64,000 nt of DNA from UBA830 sp002295635 (GCA_002295635.1 DBHK01000019.1:1-64000), one strand, 5' to 3'. Positions 51,671-61,646 are shown, numbered from the stretch's first letter. The notes: generated by a model from the letters alone, not told the origin. A program made the numbers and translations.

Positions 51671-54022
51671 ATGGACCTCAGTAATTATGAACCACCTAGC
51701 CTAGGTAACCTTGTTGGTACGCCGGTATCGCGCATCGAAGATGGAGATCTTCTACGCGGTGCTGCGACTTTTCTCGAAGACTTAAACATTACAGGACAAA
51801 TGCATGCAGTATTCGTGCGTTCCGAACTAGCTTGCGCAGATATTATTCATATCGATACCGAAGCCGCGCTACAGACCGTGGGTGTTCTTTCTATACTTAC
51901 CGGTGCCGACCTTGAAGCGGACGGGATCGGAGGGGTGCCCTGGGAGGTTAGACCCGTGGTTGAGAAAACCGATATCGATGAACCAGTCGAACAAGGTGAT
52001 CCATCCATTGCTCGCCCCGAACCGGCGATGCCGGCAAGGAAAACCGAGTATGTCGGCCAGATTCTTGCCATGGTCATAGCAGACACTCGAAACCACGCCC
52101 TCGACGCCGCCGGAAAAGTTCATGTTTCCTACCGGGAGATAGAGCCGGTAATTGACGTAGAGACAGCGGTTTCTGGTAATGCGCCCACCGTCGATCCCGC
52201 GTTTCCTGACAATATTTGTTTTACCGTTGAAATCGGCGATAAGGATGCGACCGACGCCGTATTCGAGCGGGCGGCGCATGTCGTCCGCATACGTCATGTT
52301 CAAAATAGGGGAGTCGGCGCACCCATCGAAACACGGGGTTATATTGGGGACTGGGATTCCGAGGCGGAGAAATTCACACTTTATGCTACCGCTGGAAAGC
52401 CGCACCCTGTTAGAAATACCTTGGCAAAGTTCTGCTTTTTTTGCGAACCAGAGAATATCCGTGTTCTAGTCCCTCGACTCGGCGGTGGTTTTGGGGCGAA
52501 GAATATTGTTTACGCCGAGGAGGTTCTGGTGCTCTGGGCAGCGCGAAGACTCGGCGTACCAGTACGATGGATTTCCGAGCGATCCGAGTCTTTTATAAGC
52601 GATGTGCATACACGGGATATGGTTTCCGCGGCGGAGTATGCTCTCGATGAGGAATATAGGATCAAAGCCCTGCGGGTAAAAAATCTTGCGAGCTTGGGTG
52701 CTTATCTAGGACCCCGAGCAGGGAATCCTGTACGCAATTCAATCAAGATCGCACCGTCCGTGTATGACGTGCCAGTCGGTTATATGGAGGCGAGTGGAGT
52801 TTTAACGAATACCGTCCCCACTTGTCCTATCCGCGGGGCAGGAGAGCCGGAGGGACAATTTACGCCAGAACGACTTATGGACGAGGCTGCTCGACAACTG
52901 AGCGTCGATAGGTTTGAACTTCGGCGTCGTAATCTGATCCGACCGGATTGCTTACCATACCGGACGATTTCCCAACTTGAATATGACTGTGGCGATTTTG
53001 GCGCCAATTTCGAGCGTGCTCTCGAGCTGTCAGATCGACTGGGTTACGAGGAACGCCAAACCCATTCGGTCAATCAAGGTAAACTGAGGGGCTTTGCACT
53101 ATGTAACACCATTGAGGCTCTGGGCTTCGGGCTTGACGAGGAAGCTGACATCCGTTGTTCGCCAGATGGGTCAGTAGAACTGAGGATTGGGTCGATGTCT
53201 AACGGGCAAGGTCATGATACGATTTATGCTCAAATCATTGCCGGAAAGCTCGGCCTTCAGATGTCGTCGGTGAAGGTTATCCAGGGTGATACAGATGATA
53301 TCGCCTATGGAACTGGTACTGGTGCTTGTCGATCAATCATAGTTGGCGGATCTGCTGTGGTCTGCACAACGGAGCGGGTTATCGAAGCCGGTCTTGATAC
53401 AGCCGCAGGTATTTTGGAGGCAGCCAAGGAGGATATCGAATTTACAGAGGGCTCATACAGCGTCAAAGGTACCGATAGGACTGTTACCTTTCCGGTTGTT
53501 GTTGAAAAAAGCGGGGGTATAAACGCTTGTGATCGCTTTATGCCCAACGATTTCACTTATCCCAATGGTGCCCACTGCTGTGAGGTGGAACTTGATCCAG
53601 AAACGGGCACTGTGGAGGTTGATCGCTACATAATGGTTCACGACTGCGGAACCCCCGTGAACCCCTCCCTTGTTGAGGGCCAATTGCATGGTGGCGTAGT
53701 GCATGGTTTAGGGCAAGCGTTTACCGAGCATGTAGTGTATGATCCCACGAGTGGCCAGGTGATGTCAGGATCCTTTTTGGATTATGGTCTGCCGAGAGCT
53801 GATGATGTACCTGTTTCAACGTTTGTCTGTGAATTGCGGCCGATACCCACACGGACAAATCCACTGGGTGCAAAGGCGGTCGGGGAGGCAGGAGTTGCGA
53901 TTTCTCCGATAGTCGCGGTCAATGCTGTTCTTGATGCGCTGCGGCCGCTTGGGGTATCCGATATATCGATGCCCATGACCCCCGCCCGAATACGAGGCGC
54001 GATCGATATGGCAAACGGCTGA
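51671..54022 (+). CDS. Orphan molybdopterin large subunit of xanthine dehydrogenase family (2)
   Basis: 783-residue Mo-binding subunit. GTPVSRIEDGDLLRGAATFLED opens it, LGGGFGAKNIVYAEEV is the cofactor region, TCPIRGAGEPEGQF is the substrate loop, and the base Glu is E739 in GAKAVGEAG. No medium or small subunit is adjacent. The Rieske dioxygenase alpha/beta genes begin 27 bp downstream on the same strand, which suggests one operon. A role in hydroxylating an aromatic or N-heterocyclic ring before or after the dioxygenase is plausible but unproven. ATG at 51671. Confidence 0.92.
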   Translation: MDLSNYEPPSLGNLVGTPVSRIEDGDLLRGAATFLEDLNITGQMHAVFVRSELACADIIHIDTEAALQTVGVLSILTGADLEADGIGGVPWEVRPVVEKTDIDEPVEQGDPSIARPEPAMPARKTEYVGQILAMVIADTRNHALDAAGKVHVSYREIEPVIDVETAVSGNAPTVDPAFPDNICFTVEIGDKDATDAVFERAAHVVRIRHVQNRGVGAPIETRGYIGDWDSEAEKFTLYATAGKPHPVRNTLAKFCFFCEPENIRVLVPRLGGGFGAKNIVYAEEVLVLWAARRLGVPVRWISERSESFISDVHTRDMVSAAEYALDEEYRIKALRVKNLASLGAYLGPRAGNPVRNSIKIAPSVYDVPVGYMEASGVLTNTVPTCPIRGAGEPEGQFTPERLMDEAARQLSVDRFELRRRNLIRPDCLPYRTISQLEYDCGDFGANFERALELSDRLGYEERQTHSVNQGKLRGFALCNTIEALGFGLDEEADIRCSPDGSVELRIGSMSNGQGHDTIYAQIIAGKLGLQMSSVKVIQGDTDDIAYGTGTGACRSIIVGGSAVVCTTERVIEAGLDTAAGILEAAKEDIEFTEGSYSVKGTDRTVTFPVVVEKSGGINACDRFMPNDFTYPNGAHCCEVELDPETGTVEVDRYIMVHDCGTPVNPSLVEGQLHGGVVHGLGQAFTEHVVYDPTSGQVMSGSFLDYGLPRADDVPVSTFVCELRPIPTRTNPLGAKAVGEAGVAISPIVAVNAVLDALRPLGVSDISMPMTPARIRGAIDMANG

Positions 54023-54049
54023 GAAATACGAGCAAATCCGACGGAACCC

Positions 54050-55342
54050 ATGACAAAATACACCAGTGATCAAATCGTTTCTCTCATTCGTCCTAACCAA
54101 GTACACCGAGACGTATATGAAGATCCTGATCTCTTCGATTTGGAAATGGATCGGATATTCGGTCGATCGTGGGTCTATTTGGGTCACGAAAGCCAGGTGC
54201 CCGAAGCAGGGGATTTTATCTGTAGTCGCATCGGTCGTCAGCCCGTCGTTATGACAAGACACACAGACGGGCAGGTATATGTCGTTTACAATCGCTGCGC
54301 TCATCGTGGTGTAAAAGTCGTCAATGAAGAATGTGGCAATACAGGCCGCTTCATGTGCATGTATCACGGCTGGACGTATGATACGAACGGCGATCTTGAC
54401 TTCGTTACCCAGCCGGAAGGCTACACTGATTTCGAGTTTGATCTCGTAGAACATGGAATGGGGCGCGTTGCCCGTTGGGGCTCTCACCAGGGTTTTGTCT
54501 TCGCCAACCTTTCTTTGGAAGGTCCGGGATTAGAGGATTGGCTCGGAGAGAACGCCGATTTTCTTGACGATGTCGCGATGAGCGCACCAGATGGTGAGGT
54601 AGAGGTCACCGGCGGCGTACACCGCTATCTATATCACGGTAATTGGAAGATGCAGGTCGAAAACCTGATCGATATGTATCACCCCGCCTACAGTCACGAG
54701 TCTTCAAGCGCTAAAGGTGGCCAACAGTTTTCAAGGCGGGGGGGGGACAAGGGAGGAATACAGTTTTTTGAAAAACGCGGCAGAGTAAAGTCAATGGATG
54801 ACCTCGGTACTCACGCCCTTCCCAATGGTCACACTTGGCAGGGTGGACTACCGCCAGTCGAAAATACATCTGATGAACATATGGAGTATGTGGCGTCATT
54901 GGAGTTAAAGCACGGGCCGGAAAAAACAAAAGAGATCCTTATAAAGAAGCGCCACAACGTTATCTTCTATCCCAATATGGCGATGCAAGAGCTCAATCCG
55001 CACATCCGTGTTATCCGTCCTCTTGCTGTTGATCGTACCGAAATATTTATTTACCCGGTCAAGCTAAAGGGTGCACCGGATAAAATGTTTACTGATCAGC
55101 TTGTCAATTTGAATAGGACGCACTCGCCTACTTCTCTGGTTCAGACCGATGATGTCGAGGCGTTCGCCCGGGCGCAAGAAGGCATGCTGACATCGGGAAA
55201 CGAGTGGATTTTATTAGCGCGAAAGGGTCCAAAAGAAGAATTTGATACCGGCCGTATCCGGACAACCGGTACGAGCGAGGAGGGCATGCGAAACCAATTC
55301 CGTGCTTGGGTTAGATACATGTGCCTAGACGATTCATTATGA
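54050..55342 (+). CDS. Rieske aromatic-ring-hydroxylating dioxygenase, alpha subunit
   Basis: 430-residue oxygenase alpha subunit. Rieske ligands are C83, H85 (CAHRG) and C103, H106 (CMYHG). The mononuclear iron ligands H211 and H216, with bridging D208, lie in DMYHPAYSH. The C-terminal catalytic domain has NMAMQELNPHIRVIRP. It inserts O2 into aromatic carboxylates or similar rings together with the beta subunit. ATG at 54050; its stop overlaps the beta start by 4 bp. No ferredoxin or reductase gene is adjacent. Confidence 0.93.
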   Translation: MTKYTSDQIVSLIRPNQVHRDVYEDPDLFDLEMDRIFGRSWVYLGHESQVPEAGDFICSRIGRQPVVMTRHTDGQVYVVYNRCAHRGVKVVNEECGNTGRFMCMYHGWTYDTNGDLDFVTQPEGYTDFEFDLVEHGMGRVARWGSHQGFVFANLSLEGPGLEDWLGENADFLDDVAMSAPDGEVEVTGGVHRYLYHGNWKMQVENLIDMYHPAYSHESSSAKGGQQFSRRGGDKGGIQFFEKRGRVKSMDDLGTHALPNGHTWQGGLPPVENTSDEHMEYVASLELKHGPEKTKEILIKKRHNVIFYPNMAMQELNPHIRVIRPLAVDRTEIFIYPVKLKGAPDKMFTDQLVNLNRTHSPTSLVQTDDVEAFARAQEGMLTSGNEWILLARKGPKEEFDTGRIRTTGTSEEGMRNQFRAWVRYMCLDDSL

Positions 55343-55851
55343 GCCGGAACCTTACATCTTCGCTCGATGAAATTTTGTTCGCAAAGGATGTTGAATTATT
55401 CCTTTATCACGAACTTGAACTGCTTGATTCTAGGCGGTTTGAGGAATGGACCGATCTATTCACCGAAAAAGGATATTACTGGGCTCCAGCGACAGTCGAT
55501 CAGGAAAACCCAACCTCGGGCGTATCTTTATTTTTCGATGATGTGCCTATGATGCGCACTCGGTTCGCTAGGTTAAATCACCCAAGGGTGCACTCCCAGA
55601 TACCTGCTTCTCGGACCAGTCACATGGTTTCAAATATCGCGGCGAACACGCCAGATAAAGAGGGGAGATTTCAAGTGACCGCGAAGTTTGAAATGCTTGA
55701 ATATCGCCCTGGCCATATACAACGCAGCTTCGGGGGAAAATATGACTACCAGCTGTTAGCGGAAGATAACCGCGTACTAAAAATTGTTTTTAAGAAAGCT
55801 ACAATCATAAATTGCGATGACGTGCACCTGCCCATCGCCATTCCATTCTAA
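55339..55851 (+). CDS. Rieske aromatic-ring-hydroxylating dioxygenase, beta subunit
   Basis: 170-residue NTF2-like subunit. Conserved blocks include FLYHELELLDSRRFEEWTDLF, TEKGYYWAP, RTRFARLNHPRVHSQIPASRT and the C-terminal HLPIAIPF. Beta subunits stabilise the hexameric oxygenase and tune substrate preference. ATG at 55339 overlaps the alpha stop codon by 4 bp (ATGA). The next gene is a DctP-type receptor 276 bp downstream. Confidence 0.9.
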   Translation: MSRNLTSSLDEILFAKDVELFLYHELELLDSRRFEEWTDLFTEKGYYWAPATVDQENPTSGVSLFFDDVPMMRTRFARLNHPRVHSQIPASRTSHMVSNIAANTPDKEGRFQVTAKFEMLEYRPGHIQRSFGGKYDYQLLAEDNRVLKIVFKKATIINCDDVHLPIAIPF

Positions 55852-55883
55852 AGCATCAAATTTACATACATAACTAATTTGTC

Positions 55884-55900
55884 ATTAACCCTATGTTAAT
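55884..55900. promoter_or_regulatory. Short inverted repeat upstream of dctP
   Basis: ATTAAC (55884-55889) and GTTAAT (55895-55900) are perfect 6-bp arms with a 5-base spacer, in an AT-rich stretch 228 bp upstream of the dctP start. A regulator-binding site is possible. Weak evidence. Confidence 0.22.
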
Positions 55901-56127
55901 TTTAAACCATACCTTGCCGTATGGAGATCAGAAATTTTTGTATAATTATTTGCGCGTTTTCGACGATAATTGAGCTTAGAATGGCGAGATTCTGGTGTTT
56001 TTTGAGTTCCTTGGCCGATTGTCCTAGGTGTTTGACACGGCTTTATCCAACCGTCAGTATGTCCGCGAGAATGGCGGTCGGTTTTATCCTATCGCTGATA
56101 GCAAAAAACGTTCTATGGGAGACAACT

Positions 56128-57144
56128 ATGTCTAGACGGATTCTAGGTACCGCTATCGTCACTGCCGCTGCGCTTGCAGTAGCGCCGGCGCAAGCAAAAG
56201 ATTTAGGGGCAGTGACCGCGCTTCAACAGACCAATACGTTGGCCAAAAGTTTTCTAAAAAACTTTATCGCGCCGGCCAATGAGGCAGGTGTGAAAATAAA
56301 ATACATCGGTGGTCAGGAAGTGGTTCCGCCTCGGAAAGCGGCAGGTGCACTGAAACGTGGTACCTTTGATGTATTGAGCGCACCAACTGCATATTACATC
56401 GGCACCGTCCCTGAAGGGTTTGCCATGCTTGCAGCGAACCAAGGTCCGGCCGCAATGCGCAAGAACGGTGCTTGGGAAATCATGGAGGAGGTCTACCTAA
56501 AAAAGGCTGGAGCAATTCTGCTCGCCTGGGGCGAGAATATGACGTCCTATAACACCTACCTCAACATGAAGCCTAAGATGGGTGCCGACGGTGTTCCAGA
56601 CCTGACGGGAGTCAAGATGCGGGCGACCGGTACGTATCGCCCTCTGTTCCGCGCGCTTGGTGCATCAACGATTAACATCAAGTCGAGTGAGATCTTCACT
56701 GCGATCCAGCGTGGCACGGTTGCCGGCTTTGGTTTCCCTGATGTGGCGGTTGTCGCGATTGGGCTTCACAAGGCTATTAAGTATCGGGTGACGCCAAACT
56801 ACTACCAGACTAATCAGGTAGTGACGGTGAACCCGGCAAGCTGGAAAGCGCTCAGCTCCGGCGATAAAAAGAAACTCAAGGATCTCGCGATCAAATACGA
56901 AACCACGTCAGTACTCTGGATGGAGAAAGCCCGTGTTGCCGAAGAAAAGCAACTGAAAGCAGCTGGTGTGAAAGATATTGCGCTCAAGGGGGCTGCCGCC
57001 GCCAAGTATCTTGATATCGCACATCAGGAAATCTGGAAGCAGCTAAAGGCTAAGTCAGAATATCATGACAAGCTCAAGCCGCTGATGTACGTGCCGGGTA
57101 AGCCAAATCGCCAGGCGGATCTTGGCCGGGCACTTCGTGATTAA
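56128..57144 (+). CDS. DctP-family TRAP solute-binding protein
   Basis: 338-residue periplasmic protein. The signal peptide MSRRILGTAIVTAAALAVA ends near AQAKD. The binding-fold segments LSAPTAYYIGTVPEGF, VKMRATGTYRPLFRALGAS and SSEIFTAIQRGTVAGFGFP match DctP-type receptors; the Arg in KMRATGT is the usual carboxylate contact. ATG at 56128 has GGGAG upstream and starts the signal peptide. It is the first gene of a receptor, small permease, large permease unit. Likely ligand is an organic acid. Confidence 0.93.
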   Translation: MSRRILGTAIVTAAALAVAPAQAKDLGAVTALQQTNTLAKSFLKNFIAPANEAGVKIKYIGGQEVVPPRKAAGALKRGTFDVLSAPTAYYIGTVPEGFAMLAANQGPAAMRKNGAWEIMEEVYLKKAGAILLAWGENMTSYNTYLNMKPKMGADGVPDLTGVKMRATGTYRPLFRALGASTINIKSSEIFTAIQRGTVAGFGFPDVAVVAIGLHKAIKYRVTPNYYQTNQVVTVNPASWKALSSGDKKKLKDLAIKYETTSVLWMEKARVAEEKQLKAAGVKDIALKGAAAAKYLDIAHQEIWKQLKAKSEYHDKLKPLMYVPGKPNRQADLGRALRD

Positions 57145-57165
57145 TCTGATCGCGAGCGATTAAGT

Positions 57166-57681
57166 ATGGAGGCCTTTGATAAGGCCCTAGAGAAAGTGGT
57201 GACGGCGCTGGCCTATTTGGCCAGCGCCTTCATCCCTTGTATATTTACGATGATCGTGATTGATGTATCCATCCGGACGATGGGTGTTACCCCGCCGCTG
57301 TTTACGTCGTCGATCGTCGAATATGGGTTATTGTACATTGCCATGTTTTCCGCGCCTTGGTTGGTTCGGCAGAAAGGACATGTTGCGATCGAGGCACTGG
57401 TATCGATCCTTAGACCCGCTGTTCAACTAATTCTGGCGAAATTCATGTACATGATATGCGGCTTGGCCGCTTTGTTGTTTTCCTATTTCGCGCTTCAATT
57501 ATTTCTTGACGCTGCGTACTCCGGACAGCTGGATGTTCGCGGCGTGGATATGCCCTACTGGGCACAGTTCTTGCCGATGACGATCGGTTTCTTTCTTGTA
57601 TCTCTCGAATTTCTAATGTTCCTAGCCGGTCTTCGGCACTACTACAGTTACGACCTGAGCGAAATCAAGGACGAAGTCTGA
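57166..57681 (+). CDS. DctQ-family TRAP small permease
   Basis: 171-residue inner-membrane protein with four hydrophobic segments, the expected number and length. VEYGLLYIAMFSAPWLVRQKGHVAIEAL is the conserved DctQ region. It begins 21 bp after the receptor gene and ends 2 bp before the large permease. It assists DctM in uptake of the receptor-bound acid. ATG at 57166 with weak ribosome-binding site. Confidence 0.9.
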   Translation: MEAFDKALEKVVTALAYLASAFIPCIFTMIVIDVSIRTMGVTPPLFTSSIVEYGLLYIAMFSAPWLVRQKGHVAIEALVSILRPAVQLILAKFMYMICGLAALLFSYFALQLFLDAAYSGQLDVRGVDMPYWAQFLPMTIGFFLVSLEFLMFLAGLRHYYSYDLSEIKDEV

Positions 57682-57683
57682 CT

Positions 57684-59033
57684 ATGGAATGGTATTGGGC
57701 AGGTGCACTACTATTAGGCTGCGTAATGGCAGGAATGGCCCTCGGCATACCGGTTGCGTTTACGTTTCTTCTGACCAATATTGTTGGCACTTGCGTGTTC
57801 GTAATTGGCCGCCAAGATTCTTTTGCAGCCTTTATCGACCGTTTTCTGTTGCAGGTGCCGCAGGTTGTTGACAATGCGCCGCAATTAATAACTTCGTTTA
57901 CGCTATCGCCAATCCCAATGTTTATTCTGATGGGATCCCTATTTTTCCATACCGGGCTCGCGATTAAGGTATTTGATGCGCTAGACAAATTACTTGGTAA
58001 AATCCCCGGACGGCTTTGTTATTTAACGGTGATTGGTGGCTCTCTATTTTCTACCCTCACCGGTTCTACGATGGCTAATACGGCGATGCTCGGTTCTCTT
58101 TTGGTGCCGGAAATGCAGCGCCGCGGCTACAGCAAACATATGTCAATGGGGCCGATTCTTGGAACTGGTGGTTTGGCGATGATCATTCCACCGTCATCGT
58201 TAGGCGTTCTCCTGGCCAGCATAGCGAGCGTAGATGTCGGAGCACTACTCATTGCGGGTTTGCTTCCTGGCTTTGTATTAGCGGGACTTTACGCCGGCAT
58301 GATAACGCTAATGTTGGTGTTGAACCCAGACTCTGCACCGTCATATGAGATTGAACCGACAAACTGGAGTGAAAAGCTATATCAAGTTGTCGTTAACATT
58401 TTACCGATGGGTTTCGTCATCTTTCTCGTCATCGGTTTTATCGTTCTCGGTTGGGCAACACCATCCGAGTCAGCGTCTTTTGGCGTCGTTGGGGTTGTTA
58501 TCCTCGCAGTAGTGCGACGGGCCTTCACATGGGAGGCCTTCAAGACGTCGTTGATTGGAACGATCCGTGTGGTCGGTATGGTGTTCTTCATTTTAATGAA
58601 CTCTACCGTCTTCAGCCAATTGCTATCCTTCTCTGGTGCAAGTCGTGGATTCGTCGGATGGGCCACTGGGTTCGAGGTCGCTCCGCTGGTGATATTAGGC
58701 GCTATGTTCTTGGTACTGATCCTTCTTGGTATGTTTATGGATCCGGTATCAATGATGCTGATCACTGTTCCGATTTTCTATCCGATAGCCGGAGAGTTAG
58801 GTTATGATCTGATCTGGTTCTCACTGATAGTCCTGATGTCTCTCGAGATGAGTGCGACGACACCACCGTTCGGTTTATTGCTCTACATAATGATGGGCAT
58901 GGTCAAAGGGACCACCTTAGGCCAAGTTTCTCTTGCGGCCGCACCCTATTTATTGTGTGACCTTATTCTTATCATAATTCTCATTATCTTTCCGATGCTG
59001 GCACTTTATTTGCCAAGCCTCATGGGTGGCTAG
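57684..59033 (+). CDS. DctM-family TRAP large permease
   Basis: 449-residue inner-membrane protein with about 12 hydrophobic segments. Family blocks include LTGSTMANTAMLGSLLVPEM, GTGGLAMIIPPSSLGVLLA and LLGMFMDPVSMMLITVPIFYPI. It is the substrate channel of the DctPQM system. It starts 2 bp after dctQ and its stop is 279 bp before the next molybdopterin subunit gene. Cargo is probably a carboxylate related to the flanking oxidation genes. Confidence 0.93.
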   Translation: MEWYWAGALLLGCVMAGMALGIPVAFTFLLTNIVGTCVFVIGRQDSFAAFIDRFLLQVPQVVDNAPQLITSFTLSPIPMFILMGSLFFHTGLAIKVFDALDKLLGKIPGRLCYLTVIGGSLFSTLTGSTMANTAMLGSLLVPEMQRRGYSKHMSMGPILGTGGLAMIIPPSSLGVLLASIASVDVGALLIAGLLPGFVLAGLYAGMITLMLVLNPDSAPSYEIEPTNWSEKLYQVVVNILPMGFVIFLVIGFIVLGWATPSESASFGVVGVVILAVVRRAFTWEAFKTSLIGTIRVVGMVFFILMNSTVFSQLLSFSGASRGFVGWATGFEVAPLVILGAMFLVLILLGMFMDPVSMMLITVPIFYPIAGELGYDLIWFSLIVLMSLEMSATTPPFGLLLYIMMGMVKGTTLGQVSLAAAPYLLCDLILIIILIIFPMLALYLPSLMGG

Positions 59034-59312
59034 AGCTTTCCATAGGGGGAGTCCGTCTGGATTCCCGAATTTTATAGTTCTAGATGTGTTCTTCCGCGTT
59101 CGCGGGGTGTGTAAAATCGCGCGATAGCTAGTTTGAATCGAGGCGCGATCTGCAAAAGATTTAAACGTGACCAGCTCAAATATTTTGAAAGGGAACTGAG
59201 CGCAATTTTAAAAGGTAAATATACGGAGCTGTGGAACGGCGGGCGATTGAAGAACTGATACAAATCGAGCGTTTGATCCAACATTTGGGTCTCGGCATAA
59301 AAAGGGGGAGGG

Positions 59313-61640
59313 ATGAAGAATTGGCTTGGCGACTCACCCCGGCGAAAAGAAGACTGGAGACTTCTTACGGGCAGGGGGCAGTTCGCGGACGACAATTCGT
59401 CTGATGGACAACTTTATGCCTTTATGCTTGCGTCCGTCCATGCACATGCCGAGCTATATGAAATCGATACTCTCGCAGCGAGGGCCGCGCCGGGAATTGT
59501 AGAGATTCTGACCGGTGCTGATTGGCTCGCCGACGACCTGGGACCAATCCCTCATAATATGGGCTTTTCCAGCCCTCCTGATATTGTTCTTGAAAATCGA
59601 GATGGGACGGACCGGTTCGTTGCCCCGCACTACCCGCTGCCAGCAGACCGAGTTCGTCATGTCGGGGAACCGGTCGCGATGGTGATCGCAGAAAGTTATT
59701 CTGAGGCGCGTGATGCTGCTGAACTGATCAAAGTCAATTATATGCCGCTTACGCCAATCATAGAAACCGACACTGCCGCTTCGGATACAGCGCCTACGAT
59801 ATGGCCGGACCATGGTACCAATGTCGGCATTGATGCCGACGTGAACGACCGTTCTGAAACGACTCGGCTGCTTGAAAACGCCGAGCACGTTGTGAAATTG
59901 AAGACTAAGCTGACCCGTGTCTCAGGTGTTGCAATGGAACCCCGATCGTCGCTGGGTGAATACGACGCTGACGGGCGATATACGCTTCAGACAACGGCTG
60001 GCAGCATATACCGATATAAGCGTGAGCTCGCTGAACTGTTGGGCTCGGAGGAAAAGGACGTCAGGATTATCATCCGCGATGCTGGTGGTTCCTATGGCCC
60101 ACGAAATGCCTTGTATGTGGAGCATGCTCTTGTTCTATGGGCCGCGAAACGGCTGAAGCGACCTGTCAAGTGGACCTCCGACCGGACCGAGTCAATGCTG
60201 ACAGACTATCAGGCGCGTGACCTCGTGATCGATGCGACCATCGGGTTTGACAAAGACGGAAAAATCGTCGCGCTCGATACATATAACACGTCAAATATCG
60301 GTGCTCATTCCGCTTCCTGGATTCCATTAGTCAAGGGAATCGAGATAAGTACCGTACTCTACCGCGTGCCGTCTGCATCCGCACGCGCCGTTGCGGTGCA
60401 GACCAATACGCCACCGACTTATCCTTATCGCAGCGCTGGGCGGCCCGAGGTGATGTACGCGATGGAACGGATGATTGATATGGCGGCCGAAGTCATTGGG
60501 CTAGATCGTATTGAGATCCGACGCATAAACTTGATCGCACCGGAGGATATTCCCTATACCAATAATTTTGGGCTGACCTATGACTCTGGTGACTACCCTC
60601 AGGCTCTTGATGAAGCTGTTTTTTTGTCTGGTTGGCACGATTTCCAGGATCGTAGGGTAAATTCTGTTAAGCGTGGCAGGCTCCGTGGCATCGGCATAGC
60701 TAATTATGCGGATCTGTCGACCGGTTATCCTCGCGAATGGACGGAGATTACCGTGCAACCCGAGGGAATAGTAGAGGTCCAGATTGGCACTATGCCGACC
60801 GGGCAGGGCCATCAGACCGCGTTCAGCCAGATGGTCGCCGAGGTATTGCAAGCGCCATACGAGACCATAGAGGTCGGCTATGGCGATACTGACCTACTCA
60901 AAGACGGTGGCGGGACGCATTCCGGACGCAGTATGCGTATGGGAGCGATTGTACTTTCAGATGCTAGCGCGAAGTTAATATCTCGAGCTACTCGGATCGC
61001 TGCCTATGCGTTTGAAGCAGCGGATACTGATATTGAATATTCTGACGCGATGTTCACTGTCATAGGCACGGATCGTAGGATCAGCTTGTTTGACATAGCA
61101 TTAATGGCACGTGATCGTTCTGACATACCCGAAGAACTGAAAGGTGACCTGAAGGAAGATGCCAGTATACATTTCCCACGTGCTGTGATCGGTTCGGGCT
61201 GCCATGTCTGCGAGGTTGAGATAGACCCGGAAACCGGATTAGTGGATATTCTCAATTGGACCGCAGTCGACGATGTTGGTCGCGCGATCAATCCGATGAC
61301 ACTGGATGGGCAGACACACGGGAGCGTTATGCAGGGTGTCGGCCAGGCGTTGATGGAAGATTGCGCTTACGACATCGAAACCGGTCAGATGATCGGTGCG
61401 ACATTTGCAGATTATGCTATGCCTAGAGCAGACACTTCGCCACCGTTTCAAACTAAGCTACTAGAAATCCCAAGTCCATCGAACCCGCTGGGAATTAAGC
61501 CGGGCAGCGAAGGTGGTACGGCGGTGGCACCGGCGGCGGTCGCAAATGCGATCGTCGATGCACTAAAGGAATATGGTGTCGACCATATCGAATTGCCTGC
61601 GACCCCGGAGCGGGTGTGGCGGGCAATAAATAGATGTTGA
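59313..61640 (+). CDS. Orphan molybdopterin large subunit of xanthine dehydrogenase family (3)
   Basis: 775-residue Mo-binding subunit with no adjacent FAD or 2Fe-2S gene. GDSPRRKEDWRLLTGRGQFAD starts it, DAGGSYGPRNALYVEHALV is the cofactor region, TYPYRSAGRPEVMYAMER the substrate loop, and the base Glu is E733 in GIKPGSEGG (instead of the usual GxGE). ATG at 59313 follows GGGAGGG. It is convergent with the crotonase gene, 6 bp between stop codons. Substrate unknown; the DctPQM genes just upstream suggest an imported acid. Confidence 0.92.
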   Translation: MKNWLGDSPRRKEDWRLLTGRGQFADDNSSDGQLYAFMLASVHAHAELYEIDTLAARAAPGIVEILTGADWLADDLGPIPHNMGFSSPPDIVLENRDGTDRFVAPHYPLPADRVRHVGEPVAMVIAESYSEARDAAELIKVNYMPLTPIIETDTAASDTAPTIWPDHGTNVGIDADVNDRSETTRLLENAEHVVKLKTKLTRVSGVAMEPRSSLGEYDADGRYTLQTTAGSIYRYKRELAELLGSEEKDVRIIIRDAGGSYGPRNALYVEHALVLWAAKRLKRPVKWTSDRTESMLTDYQARDLVIDATIGFDKDGKIVALDTYNTSNIGAHSASWIPLVKGIEISTVLYRVPSASARAVAVQTNTPPTYPYRSAGRPEVMYAMERMIDMAAEVIGLDRIEIRRINLIAPEDIPYTNNFGLTYDSGDYPQALDEAVFLSGWHDFQDRRVNSVKRGRLRGIGIANYADLSTGYPREWTEITVQPEGIVEVQIGTMPTGQGHQTAFSQMVAEVLQAPYETIEVGYGDTDLLKDGGGTHSGRSMRMGAIVLSDASAKLISRATRIAAYAFEAADTDIEYSDAMFTVIGTDRRISLFDIALMARDRSDIPEELKGDLKEDASIHFPRAVIGSGCHVCEVEIDPETGLVDILNWTAVDDVGRAINPMTLDGQTHGSVMQGVGQALMEDCAYDIETGQMIGATFADYAMPRADTSPPFQTKLLEIPSPSNPLGIKPGSEGGTAVAPAAVANAIVDALKEYGVDHIELPATPERVWRAINRC

Positions 61641-61646
61641 GCTTGA

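Noticed and set aside
59133..59258. Small TTG frame in the 279-bp region before the third orphan Mo subunit
   Set aside because: About 41 codons, no clear ribosome-binding site and no recognisable family; coding status cannot be supported.
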